Numbered from the stretch's first letter, positions 29,879-39,914 are shown. The stretch: 64,000 bases of DNA from Acinetobacter sp. C32I (GCF_023702715.1 NZ_CP098480.1:3100001-3164000), one strand, 5' to 3'. Notes: generated from the letters alone by a model not told the origin. Program-made: numbers and translations.

Positions 29879-31585
29879 ATGCAAACATTTTCTCCCAAAG
29901 CGGTGATTGATCGTTTACAGCAGATCGTTGGGCGACAACATGTGCTGAGTGATGATCAAAGTACCCGCCAGTATCGGCAAGGTCGTCGTTTTGGTGAGGG
30001 GAAAGTCTTTGCGGTGGTGATCCCCGGCACTTTGCTGGAACAATGGCAGGTGCTACAAGCCGCGATTGAAGCGGACTGTATCGTCATCATGCAAGCGGCC
30101 AATACGGGGCTGACGGGTGGTTCAACACCGTATGGCGATAATTATGATCGACCTGTTTTGGTGATGAGTACGCGCCGTTTAAAAGGCATTCAAGTCATTC
30201 ATGAGGGTAAGCAGGTGATTTGTTTACCGGGGGCGACCTTGGATAATCTGGAGCAGCTACTGAAAGGCTATGATCGTGAGCCACATTCGGTGATTGGGTC
30301 TTCCTGTATTGGTGCTTCGGTCTTAGGCGGGGTGTGTAACAATTCAGGTGGCGCCTTGGTACGTCGTGGGCCTGCTTATACCGAACTGGCGCTGTATGCA
30401 CAGGTCAATGCGCAAGGTCAGCTGGAGTTGGTCAATCATCTGGGTGTGAATTTAGGCTCAAGCCCAGAAGAAATCCTGACCCGTTTAGAGCAGCAGCGCT
30501 ATCAAGCCACAGATATTTTAGATGATATTGAAAAGCAGGCATCCGATCAACGTTATGCGCAAGATGTCACCCAAGTTGATGCCGATAGCCCGGCACGTTT
30601 TAATGCTGATCCCTCACGTTTGTTTGAAGCCTCAGGTTCAGCGGGAAAAGTCTGCGTGTTTGCAGTGCGTCTTGATACTTATGAAAAGGTAGAGAGCAGT
30701 GTCTTTTATATTGGTACAAATGATGCCGATGATCTAACCGCGATTCGTCGTTATTTACTGACTTCATTGCCAAGCTTGCCGATTGCAGGGGAATACATTC
30801 ACCGCGATGCTTATCATATTGGTGAAAAATACGGCAAAGATACCTTCCTGTTTATTGAGAAATTTGGCACCGCCAATGTGCCCAAAGCCTTTGCACTTAA
30901 AGACAAGGTCGATGGCTTTTTAGAACAATTTAAAATCAAAGGGCTGACCGATCATCTGTTACAAGCGATCACGGCCTTGTTGCCGAGTCATTTACCTAAA
31001 CGAATGACCGAATATCGCGATCATTATGAGCATCACCTGATGTTGCGCGTTGAAAATAATTGCAAAGCCCAGACCGAGCAATTTTTACAAGACTATTTTG
31101 CGGTACATGCTTCGGGCAATTTTTTTCTTTGTGATGCTGATGAAGGACGTAAAGCCTTTTTGCATCGTTTTGCGGTAGCAGGTGCTGCGATTCGTTATCG
31201 TGATACCCATCGAGATGAGGTTGAAGATATTGTGGCTTTGGACATTGCCTTACGTCGTAATGATCGTGAATGGGTCGAGCAATTGCCTGCGCAGATGGAA
31301 CAACAGATCATTCATAAACTCTATTATGGGCACTTTTTTTGTCATGTGTTTCATCAGGATTACATCCTTAAAAAGGGCAATGATCCTTTAGCGATGGAAC
31401 ATCAAATGTGGCATTTACTGGATGCTCGTCGCGCAGAGTATCCTGCCGAACACAATGTTGGGCATCTATATATTGCCAAGCCTGCTTTGGCCAATTTCTA
31501 TCAGAAACTTGATCCGAATAATTGTTTTAATGTCGGGATTGGACAGACTTCTAAATTGAAGTATTGGGGCAAGACCAAGTCCTAA
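29879..31585 (+). CDS. dld: D-lactate dehydrogenase (quinone-dependent) Dld
   Basis: Peripheral membrane FAD enzyme, 568 residues, that oxidises D-lactate to pyruvate. The PCMH-type FAD domain is at the N-terminus (MQAANTGLTGGSTPYGDNYD; GSSCIGASVLGGVCNNSGG) and the Lact-deh-memb substrate domain follows from about residue 275. An AAAGGAG Shine-Dalgarno precedes the ATG. It complements lldD for growth on racemic lactate but has its own leader containing repeat copy A. Ended by a bidirectional terminator. Confidence 0.95.
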   Translation: MQTFSPKAVIDRLQQIVGRQHVLSDDQSTRQYRQGRRFGEGKVFAVVIPGTLLEQWQVLQAAIEADCIVIMQAANTGLTGGSTPYGDNYDRPVLVMSTRRLKGIQVIHEGKQVICLPGATLDNLEQLLKGYDREPHSVIGSSCIGASVLGGVCNNSGGALVRRGPAYTELALYAQVNAQGQLELVNHLGVNLGSSPEEILTRLEQQRYQATDILDDIEKQASDQRYAQDVTQVDADSPARFNADPSRLFEASGSAGKVCVFAVRLDTYEKVESSVFYIGTNDADDLTAIRRYLLTSLPSLPIAGEYIHRDAYHIGEKYGKDTFLFIEKFGTANVPKAFALKDKVDGFLEQFKIKGLTDHLLQAITALLPSHLPKRMTEYRDHYEHHLMLRVENNCKAQTEQFLQDYFAVHASGNFFLCDADEGRKAFLHRFAVAGAAIRYRDTHRDEVEDIVALDIALRRNDREWVEQLPAQMEQQIIHKLYYGHFFCHVFHQDYILKKGNDPLAMEHQMWHLLDARRAEYPAEHNVGHLYIAKPALANFYQKLDPNNCFNVGIGQTSKLKYWGKTKS

Positions 31586-31605
31586 ATCCAAAAAAAACAG
31601 GCAAT

Positions 31606-31632
31606 AAAAAAGGCGCTTCAAGCGCCTTTTTT
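31606..31632. terminator. Bidirectional terminator between dld and the aminotransferase
   Basis: Twelve-base stem AAAAAAGGCGCT / AGCGCCTTTTTT with a TCA loop between convergent genes. Confidence 0.9.
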
Positions 31633-31644
31633 ATGCGTTACAAC

Positions 31645-32859
31645 TTAAGCGGTTGCAGCAGATTTTGCTAAAACTTCAGCCACTGCTTTGGCAACTTTGT
31701 ATACGTTGTTCATGTTCAGACCTGCAACACAGATACGGCCACTGCGTACCAAGTAGATTGCATATTCTTCACGAAGAATGTCCACTTGCTCAGCGGTTAA
31801 ACCAGTGTAGCTGAACATGCCTTTTTGGTTCACAAGGTAGCTAAAGTCACGCTCAGGAAGGGCTTTAGTTAGCTCATCTTTTAAGATGCTACGCATTTTG
31901 ATAATACGCTCACGCATCTCTTTGACTTCGCCTTGCCATTGTTGGTTGAGATCAGCGTCATTTAACACTTGATCAACCAACCAAGCACCTGTTGTAGGTG
32001 GGCTAGAATAGATACGACGTACTGTTGCTTTCAACTGACCGAATGTGCATTTTGCTGCTTCTGCATCATCACATACGAAAGTCAAACCACCGACACGCTC
32101 GCCGTAAAGTGAGAAGATTTTAGAGAACGAGTTGCTGACAATAAAGTTTAGACCTGCTTGGTCTAATGCACGAATGGCATAAGCATCTTGTTCCATATCA
32201 TCGCCAAAACCTTGGTAGGCGATGTCGAGGAATGGAATCAGGTTACGCTCTTTTAATACCACAATCACTTGATCCCATTGTGCTGGGTTCAAGTCTGCAC
32301 CTGTTGGGTTATGGCAGCATGGGTGCAATAACACAATGCTTTGTTCTGGCAATGTTTTCAGCGTAGACAACATCCCATCAAAATCAACGCCACGTGTTTC
32401 AGCATCGAAGTACGGGTAGAAGTTGCTCTTGATGCCTGCACCATTGAAGATGGCAACGTGGTTATCCCAAGTTGGCTGGCTCACCCAAACTTCTGAATTT
32501 GGGAAGTAGGTTTTTAAGAAGTCTGCACCGACTTTTAATGCGCCAGAACCACCAAGCGTTTGAATCGTTGCAACACGACCTTGTTGAATTGCAGGGCTGT
32601 TTGCACCAAACAATAAGGCTTGAATCGCATCACGGTAAGGTTTGAAACCTTCCATTGGTAAATAAAGCTTGGTTTGCGTATTTTTAGGTGCAATACGTTT
32701 TTGCGCTTCGATAATGGTATCAAGCTGAGGAACGATACTGTCTTCGTTATAGTACAAACCAATACTGAGGTTTACCTTTTCAGCACGTGGATCAGCATTG
32801 AACTGTTCCATCAATGAAAGGATTGGATCGCCTGCATAAGGTGGGATATGTTGAAACAT
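31645..32859 (-). CDS. tyrB: Aromatic amino acid / aspartate aminotransferase (class I)
   Basis: PLP enzyme of 404 residues that transfers amino groups between aromatic amino acids or aspartate and 2-oxoglutarate. PLP lysine is Lys247 in [24 protein letters not shown] and [10 protein letters not shown] are the family cofactor motifs. The ATG at 32859 is used, with AGGA eight bases upstream; a longer frame starts at a poorly placed codon. Whether it is better called tyrB or aspC cannot be told by eye. Confidence 0.9.
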   Translation of the reverse strand: MFQHIPPYAGDPILSLMEQFNADPRAEKVNLSIGLYYNEDSIVPQLDTIIEAQKRIAPKNTQTKLYLPMEGFKPYRDAIQALLFGANSPAIQQGRVATIQTLGGSGALKVGADFLKTYFPNSEVWVSQPTWDNHVAIFNGAGIKSNFYPYFDAETRGVDFDGMLSTLKTLPEQSIVLLHPCCHNPTGADLNPAQWDQVIVVLKERNLIPFLDIAYQGFGDDMEQDAYAIRALDQAGLNFIVSNSFSKIFSLYGERVGGLTFVCDDAEAAKCTFGQLKATVRRIYSSPPTTGAWLVDQVLNDADLNQQWQGEVKEMRERIIKMRSILKDELTKALPERDFSYLVNQKGMFSYTGLTAEQVDILREEYAIYLVRSGRICVAGLNMNNVYKVAKAVAEVLAKSAATA

Positions 32860-33034
32860 TAACAATGTCCTTTTCTTCAACAAAGTGCATAGATGTCTGG
32901 AGAGGTTGGCGCTTTAGAAGCGGAACCTTTGATGCCCAATAATGTATCAATAAAGACTGCATGAAGCACGCTGTTATTTACATTTTGGTGCAGTATTTAC
33001 TTACAAAATTTGTCGCTACAAGCTGATTATAAAG

Positions 33035-33046
33035 ATTGTCTACAAT
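33035..33046. promoter_or_regulatory. Distal operator for the GntR-type propionate regulator
   Basis: ATTGTCTACAAT, within GATTGTCTACAATC (33034-33047). Same palindrome class as the two ATTGTCGACAAT sites nearer the regulator gene, with one central base changed. It lies in the divergent region 32860-33312, so it may also touch the aminotransferase promoter. Confidence 0.6.
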
Positions 33047-33237
33047 CAAGCTGTCATACCATGGTCGTAGCATTAACAGTCTAAGCCTGTTCAGCCGATC
33101 AAAGCTTAGGGTTGGGTGATGAGTGGAAATACTATTAAGCTATTGTTTTTTCTATTTTTATATAAGGTTTTTGGCAGTCTATTGATCAGCCACTGAGTGA
33201 TCACAATCAGGTCGGATTGAAAGCATCAGTCTAATTT

Positions 33238-33249
33238 ATTGTCGACAAT
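33238..33249. promoter_or_regulatory. Middle operator for the GntR-type propionate regulator
   Basis: Perfect 12-base palindrome ATTGTCGACAAT, 63 bases (about six helical turns) from an identical site at the regulator start codon. The remainder of 32860-33312 is AT-rich promoter DNA without a gene. Confidence 0.75.
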
Positions 33250-33300
33250 CCTATTGCATTTTTTCTTTTATCTGGTTATAAAATCATAAAAATTGTAGAG

Positions 33301-33312
33301 ATTGTCGACAAT
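33301..33312. promoter_or_regulatory. Start-codon-adjacent operator for the GntR-type propionate regulator
   Basis: ATTGTCGACAAT ends directly before the ATG at 33313 and so occupies the place of the ribosome binding site. Binding here would block elongation or initiation of the regulator-prpB transcript, suggesting autoregulation. Confidence 0.75.
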
Positions 33313-34023
33313 ATGCAAGATACCCTTGTTCCTCAAGCCCTCAGCACAAGTCAGGGAATGACCCTGACGGAACACGTATTCAAGCAAATTCAGTCGGCGA
33401 TTGTATTGGGACATATTCCTGCGGGCAGCAAGATTTCAGAACCTGAACTGGCGCGTATTTATGGCATTAGTCGCGGGCCTTTACGTGAAGCGATTCACCG
33501 TCTGGAAGGGCAAAAATTGGTGGAGCGAACTGCGCATGTCGGTGCGCGGGTAGTCTCGCTTTCATTGCAACAGTTTCAAGAACTCTATCAAATTCGTGCC
33601 TCTTTAGAAGGTTTAGCCTGCAAACTTGCAGCACAGCATATTGATAAAAAACAGATTCTGGCCTTACGTGATGTATTGCGCATGCATGCCGAAGATGAAA
33701 ACTTTAAAGCAGGTAAAGGCTACTATCTGCAAGAAGGTCAGGACGATTTCCATTACTGCATTATCAAAAGCAGTGGCAATAAAACCTTAGAAAAAATGTT
33801 ATGCGATGAGCTGTATCACCTCATCCGTATGTATCGAATCCAGTTTTCAAATACCCCAGATCGACCAAGTAAAGCTTGGGATGAACATATCCGCATATTA
33901 GATGCGATTGCTGAAGGTGACGGTGAGCTTGCCGAAATGCTGATGCACCGTCACATCAATGCATCCTACAAAATTGTTGAGCAAACATTGCTACAAAATC
34001 AAGGAGAACAACAACATGGCTAA
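33313..34023 (+). CDS. GntR-family (FCD) regulator of the 2-methylcitrate genes
   Basis: Transcription factor of 236 residues with an N-terminal winged helix ([19 protein letters not shown], then [11 protein letters not shown]) and a C-terminal FCD domain ([11 protein letters not shown] and the terminal metal-ligand helices). It precedes prpB and overlaps its start by eight bases, so it very likely controls propionate catabolism in response to a pathway metabolite. This role is inferred from context; the classic sigma54-type PrpR is unrelated. The ATG follows the ATTGTCGACAAT palindrome with no clear Shine-Dalgarno (a GTAGAG lies 12 bases upstream); an alternative ATG is at 33358. Confidence 0.86.
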   Translation: MQDTLVPQALSTSQGMTLTEHVFKQIQSAIVLGHIPAGSKISEPELARIYGISRGPLREAIHRLEGQKLVERTAHVGARVVSLSLQQFQELYQIRASLEGLACKLAAQHIDKKQILALRDVLRMHAEDENFKAGKGYYLQEGQDDFHYCIIKSSGNKTLEKMLCDELYHLIRMYRIQFSNTPDRPSKAWDEHIRILDAIAEGDGELAEMLMHRHINASYKIVEQTLLQNQGEQQHG

Positions 34024-34900
34024 ACAGTCTGCTGGTCAGCTATTCCGCGACGCGGTCGCAAATGAAAAACCATTACAAGTGGTCGGTGCGATCAATGCCA
34101 ACCATGCATTATTGGCAAAGCGTGCAGGCTACAAGGCGATCTATTTGTCTGGTGGTGGTGTTGCCGCAGGTTCTTTGGGCCTACCTGATTTGGGCATCAG
34201 TAACCTTGATGATGTCTTGACCGATGTACGCCGTATTACCGATGTGTGTGACCTGCCATTATTGGTTGATGTCGACACGGGTTTTGGTGCTTCTGCCTTT
34301 AATATCGCGCGTACCACTAAGTCGATGATCAAGTTTGGTGCTGCTGCGATGCATATCGAAGACCAAGTCGGTGCTAAACGTTGTGGTCACCGTCCGAATA
34401 AAGCCATCGTGACTCAACAAGAAATGGTCGATCGTATTAAAGCCGCAGTCGATGCTCGTACTGATGATAGCTTTGTGATCATGGCACGTACTGATGCACT
34501 TGCGGTTGAAGGCTTGCAGGCGGCGATTGACCGTGCAGGGGCGTATATCGAGGCGGGTGCAGACATGCTGTTCCCAGAAGCGATCACTGAATTGGCCATG
34601 TATAAGCAATTTGCGGATCTAACTAAAGTCCCTGTTTTAGCCAATATCACTGAATTTGGTTCAACGCCATTATTTACTACTGAAGAATTGGCTTCTGCCG
34701 ATGTCAGCATTGCGCTGTATCCACTTTCTGCATTCCGTGCCATGAATAAGGCCGCAGAAAATGTTTATGAGACCCTGCGTAAAGAAGGCACGCAAAAGAA
34801 TGTGGTCGATACCATGCAAACCCGTCAGGAGTTGTATGAACGCATTAACTATCATGCGTTTGAACAATATCTTGATGGAACTTTTGCGAAGAATAAATAA
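34016..34900 (+). CDS. prpB: 2-methylisocitrate lyase PrpB
   Basis: Splits 2-methylisocitrate to pyruvate and succinate, the last step of the 2-methylcitrate cycle. PEP mutase/isocitrate lyase family, 294 residues, with [25 protein letters not shown] for metal binding and the catalytic cysteine loop KRCGHRPNK. The ATG at 34016 is preceded by AAGGAG at good spacing and lies eight bases inside the regulator gene. A longer frame running back to 33959 is not the start. Confidence 0.95.
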   Translation: MAKQSAGQLFRDAVANEKPLQVVGAINANHALLAKRAGYKAIYLSGGGVAAGSLGLPDLGISNLDDVLTDVRRITDVCDLPLLVDVDTGFGASAFNIARTTKSMIKFGAAAMHIEDQVGAKRCGHRPNKAIVTQQEMVDRIKAAVDARTDDSFVIMARTDALAVEGLQAAIDRAGAYIEAGADMLFPEAITELAMYKQFADLTKVPVLANITEFGSTPLFTTEELASADVSIALYPLSAFRAMNKAAENVYETLRKEGTQKNVVDTMQTRQELYERINYHAFEQYLDGTFAKNK

Positions 34901-35226
34901 TTTTACCCCCTCCTAACCTCCCCCAGAGGGAGAGGGATTTCACGAATTGAAGACTTTTGAATAGAGATAAAAAGCGTATTTTTTATCAGTTTCATGAAGG
35001 TCTGATCGTGAAGGCGGCATGGATGCCGCCACGTTGGGCTGCCTTGCGCTGCTTTCAAAGTGATGCTTTGAAGTTGCTCAGGACGTACCGTCAGGCCAAC
35101 AAAGGATTTTTGCTTACTTTTGATCCATCAAAAGTAAGTCCAGCCGAAGGCTTATCCTCAAATAAGATGAGAGTTCGGTAAGACACCGCTACTAAATTCA
35201 CCTAAGGATATAAAAAGGACAATCTT
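34901..35226. repeat. Intergenic region prpB-prpC with dispersed repeat, copy B
   Basis: No credible gene. The left part (about 34904-34940) carries an A/C-rich stretch and an AGAGGGAGAGGGATT tract of the kind scattered in many genomes. From about 34980 to 35190 the sequence is, read on the minus strand, a diverged copy of the element at 29618-29836: GTCTTACCGA, GGATAAGCC, TTACTTTTGATGGATCAAAA, CCTTTGTTGG, TGACGGTACGTCCT and GGCGGCATCCATGCCGCC occur in the same order. The terminal inverted repeat seen in copy A is not preserved. A 74-codon open frame here is a by-product of the repeat. Confidence 0.6.
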
Positions 35227-36384
35227 ATGAGCAGTAATGAAACGCCAACAGGCTTCAAACCAAAAAAATCAGTTGCACTCAGCGGACAAGTCGCAGGTAA
35301 CACCGCACTCTGTACCGTAGGCCGCAGCGGCAATGACTTACACTACCGTGGCTATGACATTCTCGATCTTGCCGTCGGTAGCCAATTTGAAGAAGTGGCA
35401 CACCTTCTTGTACACGGCAAATTACCAAACAAAGCCGAACTCAAAGCCTATAAAGCAAAATTAAAAGCACTACGTGGCTTACCTGCAGCATTGAAAACTG
35501 CACTTGAGCAACTGCCACCGTCTGCACACCCAATGGATGTGATGCGTACTGGCGTATCTGTACTGGGTTGCTTAACCCCAGAACATGAAGACCACAATGA
35601 AGCTGGCGCAAAAGACATCGCTGATAAATTGATGGCAAGCTTGGGTTCAATGTTGTTGTATTGGTACCATTTCAGCAACAACGGTCGTCGTATCGAAGTT
35701 GAAACCAATGATGACTCGATTGCTGCACATTTCTTGCATCTCCTGCATGGCGAAGCGCCATCGGAAGAATGGATTCAAGCCATGCATACCTCTTTGATTC
35801 TGTATGCAGAGCATGAGTTCAATGCATCAACCTTTACTTCACGTGTGGTGGCAGGGACAGGTTCAGACATGTACTCAGCCATCACAGGTGGTATCGGTGC
35901 ATTGCGTGGGCCTAAACACGGTGGTGCCAATGAAGTTGCGTTTGTGATTCAGCAACGCTATGACAATGCAGACGAAGCAGAAGCAGACATCCGTAGCCGT
36001 GTTGAGAAAAAAGAAGTGGTGATTGGTTTTGGTCATCCAGTCTATACCGTTTCTGATCCACGTAATGAAGTGATCAAGCAAGTGGCGCGTGAACTTGCTG
36101 AAGCGCAAGAAAATACCAAGATGTATGTGATCGCTGAACGTTTAGAAGCGGTGATGAAAGAGGTGAAGAATATGTTCCCGAACCTCGACTGGTTCAGTGC
36201 GGTGAGCTATCACTTGATGGGTGTGCCAACGGCAATGTTCACGCCATTATTCGTGATTGCACGTACTGCGGGTTGGTCTGCACATGTGATCGAACAACGT
36301 CAAGACGGCAAGATCATTCGTCCAAGCGCGAACTATACTGGCCCTGAAAATCTTGAATTCAAACCATTGGCGGAGCGTGGTTAA
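35227..36384 (+). CDS. prpC: 2-methylcitrate synthase PrpC
   Basis: Citrate-synthase family enzyme, 385 residues, that condenses propionyl-CoA with oxaloacetate. [10 protein letters not shown] at the N-terminus, the catalytic histidines in [10 protein letters not shown] and GPKHGGANE, and the aspartate region near [12 protein letters not shown] are visible. AAAAGGAC precedes the ATG. Couples to acnD by one base (TTAATGAACA). Confidence 0.95.
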   Translation: MSSNETPTGFKPKKSVALSGQVAGNTALCTVGRSGNDLHYRGYDILDLAVGSQFEEVAHLLVHGKLPNKAELKAYKAKLKALRGLPAALKTALEQLPPSAHPMDVMRTGVSVLGCLTPEHEDHNEAGAKDIADKLMASLGSMLLYWYHFSNNGRRIEVETNDDSIAAHFLHLLHGEAPSEEWIQAMHTSLILYAEHEFNASTFTSRVVAGTGSDMYSAITGGIGALRGPKHGGANEVAFVIQQRYDNADEAEADIRSRVEKKEVVIGFGHPVYTVSDPRNEVIKQVARELAEAQENTKMYVIAERLEAVMKEVKNMFPNLDWFSAVSYHLMGVPTAMFTPLFVIARTAGWSAHVIEQRQDGKIIRPSANYTGPENLEFKPLAERG

Positions 36385-39002
36385 TGAACACAAAATATCG
36401 TAAACCGCTGGCAGGTACCCAGCTCGAATATTATGACGTGCGTCAAGCCGTTGAAGATATTCAGCCAGGCGCATATGAAAAGCTACCATATACCTCGAAA
36501 GTACTGGCTGAACAGCTGGTGCGTAAAGCTGATGCCGAGAATTTAACAGCCTATTTAACCCAGTTGATCGAACGCCGTCAGGATCTTGATTTTCCTTGGT
36601 ATCCAGCACGTGTAGTCTGTCACGACATTTTGGGTCAAACCGCATTGGTGGATCTTGCTGGTCTGCGTGATGCGATTGCAGACAAAGGCGGTGATCCTTC
36701 CAAAGTGAATCCTGTGGTGCCAACGCAGTTGATCGTGGATCACTCTTTGGCAGTAGAATTCGGTGGCTTTGACCCTGATGCATTTGAGAAAAACCGCGCA
36801 ATCGAAGATCGTCGTAACGAAGACCGTTTCCACTTTATTGAGTGGACCAAAACAGCCTTTAAAAATGTCGACGTGATTCCTGCGGGCAACGGCATCATGC
36901 ATCAGATCAACTTGGAAAAAATGTCTCCAGTGATTCAAAACCGTGATGGCTTGGCTTTCCCTGATACCTGTGTTGGTACAGATTCACATACCCCACATAC
37001 CGATGCACTTGGCGTGATTTCAGTTGGTGTCGGTGGTTTGGAAGCAGAAAACGTGATGTTGGGTCGCGCGTCTTGGATGCGTCTGCCAGACATCATTGGT
37101 GTTGAGTTTGTTGGTCAGCGTCAAGCAGGCATTACTGCAACGGATATCGTGTTGGCATTGACTGAGTTCTTGCGTAAAGAACGTGTCGTTGGTGCTTACC
37201 TCGAGTTCTTTGGTGAAGGTGCTGACAGCATGTCTGTGGGCGACCGTGCTACCATCTCGAATATGACGCCTGAATATGGTGCAACTGCGGCAATGTTCTA
37301 CATCGATCAGAACACCATCGATTATTTACGTCTAACAGGCCGTGAAGATGCGCAAGTGGCGTTGGTTGAGCAATATGCCAAAGAAATTGGGCTTTGGGCA
37401 TCGGATATGACCCAAGCTGAGTACCCACGTGTGCTTCGTTTTGATCTTTCAACGGTGACGCGTAACATTGCAGGCCCATCAAACCCACATGCACGTGTCT
37501 CTACGGCTGATTTGAAAGCAAAAGGCATTGCAGGCAATTTAGAGCTTGCCAAGGCACAAGAAGCAGAAGGTTTAATTCCTGATGGTGCCGTGATTATTGC
37601 TGCAATTACCTCTTGTACCAATACTTCTAACCCACGTAATACCGTTGCTGCAGGCTTACTGGCACGTAAAGCCAATGAATTGGGCTTGGTACGTAAACCT
37701 TGGGTGAAATCATCATTTGCACCAGGTTCTAAGGCAGCTGCGCTGTATTTAGAAGAAGCAGGCGTGTTAGGTGATCTTGAGAAACTTGGTTTTGGTATCG
37801 TCGCTTATGCATGTACCACCTGTAACGGGATGTCAGGCGCACTTGATCCTGTGATTCAACAAGAAATCATTGAGCGTGACCTGTATGCGACAGCGGTGCT
37901 ATCGGGTAACCGTAACTTCGATGGTCGTATCCATCCATATGCAAAACAAGCGTTCTTGGCATCTCCGCCACTGGTAGTAGCGTATGCGATTGCAGGAACC
38001 ATTCGTTTTGATATCGAAACAGATTCGCTCGGAAATGACAAAGACGGTAATCCAATTTACCTGAAAGATATCTGGCCTTCGGATGCTGAAATTGATGCGC
38101 TGGTGAAAGAAGCAGTGAAGCCTGAACAGTTCCGTAAAATCTACATTCCAATGTTCGATTTGGGTGTCAATGAAGAAGCGGCAAGCCCGCTATATGATTG
38201 GCGTCCAATGAGTACCTATATCCGCCGTCCTCCATATTGGGAAGGGGCGTTGGCTGCACCGCGTACTTTAGCCAACATGCGTCCGCTTGCGATTTTGGGT
38301 GACAACATCACCACCGATCATTTGTCTCCATCGAATGCGATTGTGCTAGACAGTGCTTCTGGTGAATATTTGGCGAAAATGGGTGTGCCTGAGGAAGACT
38401 TTAACTCATATGCTACCCATCGTGGTGATCACCTAACCACACAACGTGCGACCTTTGCCAACCCGAAACTGTTTAATGAAATGGTGGTTCGTTCAGACGG
38501 CACCATTAAGCAGGGTTCAAAAGCACGTGTCGAGCCAGAAGGCGAAGTGATGCGTATGTGGGAAGCGATTGAAACCTACATGAATCGTAAGCAACCGTTG
38601 ATCATTGTTGCGGGTGCGGATTATGGTCAGGGTTCAAGCCGTGACTGGGCAGCGAAAGGTGTTCGTCTTGCAGGTGTTGAAGCGATTGTTGCCGAAGGTT
38701 TTGAGCGTATTCACCGTACTAACTTAGTCGGTATGGGCGTTCTACCGCTTGAGTTTAAGCCGGGTGTTAACCGCAAAACTTTAAAGCTGGATGGTACTGA
38801 GCTGTATAGCGTGATTGGTAATATTGCACCGCGTTCGACTTTAACGTTGGTCATTGAACGTGCCACAGCAGATGGTAAGGAAGAGATTGTTGAAGTGCCT
38901 GTGACTTGCCGCCTAGATACAGAAGAAGAGGTTTCTGTGTATGAAGCGGGTGGGGTATTACAGCGTTTTGCACAAGACTTTTTAGAAGGTCAAGTGGCTT
39001 AA
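36384..39002 (+). CDS. acnD: Fe/S-dependent 2-methylcitrate dehydratase AcnD
   Basis: Aconitase-superfamily enzyme of 872 residues that dehydrates 2-methylcitrate to 2-methyl-aconitate. The 4Fe-4S ligands are the cysteine in AAITSCTNTSNP and the pair in YACTTCNG; substrate residues lie in TDSHTPHTDALG and GADYGQGSSRDWAAKG. The sequence follows AcnD rather than AcnA/AcnB. AcnD usually works with the isomerase PrpF, normally encoded next to it; here the operon ends at acnD and no prpF is in the window. Confidence 0.93.
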   Translation: MNTKYRKPLAGTQLEYYDVRQAVEDIQPGAYEKLPYTSKVLAEQLVRKADAENLTAYLTQLIERRQDLDFPWYPARVVCHDILGQTALVDLAGLRDAIADKGGDPSKVNPVVPTQLIVDHSLAVEFGGFDPDAFEKNRAIEDRRNEDRFHFIEWTKTAFKNVDVIPAGNGIMHQINLEKMSPVIQNRDGLAFPDTCVGTDSHTPHTDALGVISVGVGGLEAENVMLGRASWMRLPDIIGVEFVGQRQAGITATDIVLALTEFLRKERVVGAYLEFFGEGADSMSVGDRATISNMTPEYGATAAMFYIDQNTIDYLRLTGREDAQVALVEQYAKEIGLWASDMTQAEYPRVLRFDLSTVTRNIAGPSNPHARVSTADLKAKGIAGNLELAKAQEAEGLIPDGAVIIAAITSCTNTSNPRNTVAAGLLARKANELGLVRKPWVKSSFAPGSKAAALYLEEAGVLGDLEKLGFGIVAYACTTCNGMSGALDPVIQQEIIERDLYATAVLSGNRNFDGRIHPYAKQAFLASPPLVVAYAIAGTIRFDIETDSLGNDKDGNPIYLKDIWPSDAEIDALVKEAVKPEQFRKIYIPMFDLGVNEEAASPLYDWRPMSTYIRRPPYWEGALAAPRTLANMRPLAILGDNITTDHLSPSNAIVLDSASGEYLAKMGVPEEDFNSYATHRGDHLTTQRATFANPKLFNEMVVRSDGTIKQGSKARVEPEGEVMRMWEAIETYMNRKQPLIIVAGADYGQGSSRDWAAKGVRLAGVEAIVAEGFERIHRTNLVGMGVLPLEFKPGVNRKTLKLDGTELYSVIGNIAPRSTLTLVIERATADGKEEIVEVPVTCRLDTEEEVSVYEAGGVLQRFAQDFLEGQVA

Positions 39003-39033
39003 TGCCTTAGCTAAAAGCGATCATAGTGTGATT

Positions 39034-39062
39034 AAAAGACTCTACTTTGCGTAGGGTCTTTT
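39034..39062 (+). terminator. Terminator after acnD
   Basis: Imperfect 12-base stem AAAAGACTCTAC / GTAGGGTCTTTT (one G-T pair) followed by TATTTTT, about 30 bases past the acnD stop. Confidence 0.75.
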
Positions 39063-39189
39063 ATTTTTATATATAAAAGAAATCCGGCTTCATCTTTTTT
39101 TTAATTTTGAAGATGAATGACGTTAAGTATTTAGCTGTATTTGGCTTTATTTATTTTAATCAAATATTGTTGGTAAAATGATCAAATAG

Positions 39190-39205
39190 TACCTATCATA
39201 AGGTA
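39190..39205. promoter_or_regulatory. Probable VapB/VapBC operator
   Basis: Inverted repeat TACCT-ATCATA-AGGTA about 28 bases before the vapB start. Toxin-antitoxin pairs of this type repress themselves through such palindromes. A Shine-Dalgarno-like GGAG follows at 39221-39224. Confidence 0.6.
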
Positions 39206-39232
39206 TATATCAGAACGGTTGGAGTAGCGACA

Positions 39233-39463
39233 ATGTCTACCGCAAAAGTTTTTATGACCGGTCGTAGTCAAGCAATTCGCTTACCGAAAGAGTTTCGATT
39301 TGAAGGCACAGAAGTTGAAATATTTCGCCGTGGCGATGAAGTGATCCTACGTGAAAAACCAATCACTGCAGAACGCTTATTCAATGTATTAGCACAGATG
39401 CCAGATGATTTTTATGCAGAAGAAAGAGTGGATCAACCACCGCAAGAACGAGAAGAGTTTTAA
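39233..39463 (+). CDS. vapB: Antitoxin VapB (AbrB/SpoVT fold)
   Basis: 76-residue antitoxin: N-terminal swapped-hairpin DNA-binding domain (AKVFMTGRSQAIRLPKEFRF, residues 4-23; EVEIFRRGDEVILRE) and an acidic C-terminal tail that wraps the toxin. It overlaps vapC by one base. It represses its own promoter, probably through the TACCT/AGGTA palindrome upstream. Confidence 0.92.
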   Translation: MSTAKVFMTGRSQAIRLPKEFRFEGTEVEIFRRGDEVILREKPITAERLFNVLAQMPDDFYAEERVDQPPQEREEF

Positions 39464-39882
39464 TGCAGACACAATATTTATTGGATACCAATATTTGTAT
39501 TTATATCAGCAAACATCAGCCTGAAAGTGTCCGCCAGCATTTTGAAAAACATCTTCCCAATCGAAATATTTTAATCTCGGTGATTACCTTGGGTGAACTA
39601 CGTTTTGGTGCTGAAAAAAGTCAAAGCAAAGAAAAAGCATTAAAAGTCATTGATGAGTTTATCTCAATGATTCAAGTAGCCGAATTAGATGAAGATGTTG
39701 CGGATCATTATGCGCAAATACGTCAAGCGCTTTCTTCTAAAGGTCAGATTATTGGATCTAACGATTTATGGCTTGCAGCGCATGCCAGAGCAAATAATTG
39801 GGTAATGGTCACCAATAATGAAAAAGAGTTTTTACGTGTTGATGGACTGCGTGTGGAGAATTGGGTGTCGACTCCCTTATAA
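39463..39882 (+). CDS. vapC: Toxin VapC (PIN-domain ribonuclease)
   Basis: 139-residue PIN-domain endoribonuclease. The acidic catalytic residues are all visible: Asp8 in LLDTNICIY, Glu45 in TLGELRFGAE, Asp101 in GSNDLWLAAHA, and the TNNEKEF motif near 117-123. So it appears intact. VapC toxins cut tRNA or rRNA when VapB is lost. The pair sits between a metabolic operon and a stretch of small genes, which suggests acquisition there. Confidence 0.93.
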   Translation: MQTQYLLDTNICIYISKHQPESVRQHFEKHLPNRNILISVITLGELRFGAEKSQSKEKALKVIDEFISMIQVAELDEDVADHYAQIRQALSSKGQIIGSNDLWLAAHARANNWVMVTNNEKEFLRVDGLRVENWVSTPL

Positions 39883-39914
39883 CTCGTTTAAATTGTAAAT
39901 AACCCTCATCCTTC

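Noticed and set aside
29665..29898. A 77-codon open frame on the minus strand before dld.
   Set aside because: It overlaps repeat copy A and the dld start, and has no ribosome site or family resemblance.
34957..35181. A 74-codon open frame on the plus strand between prpB and prpC.
   Set aside because: It lies within repeat copy B, lacks a ribosome site, and its translation resembles the spurious frames such repeats produce.
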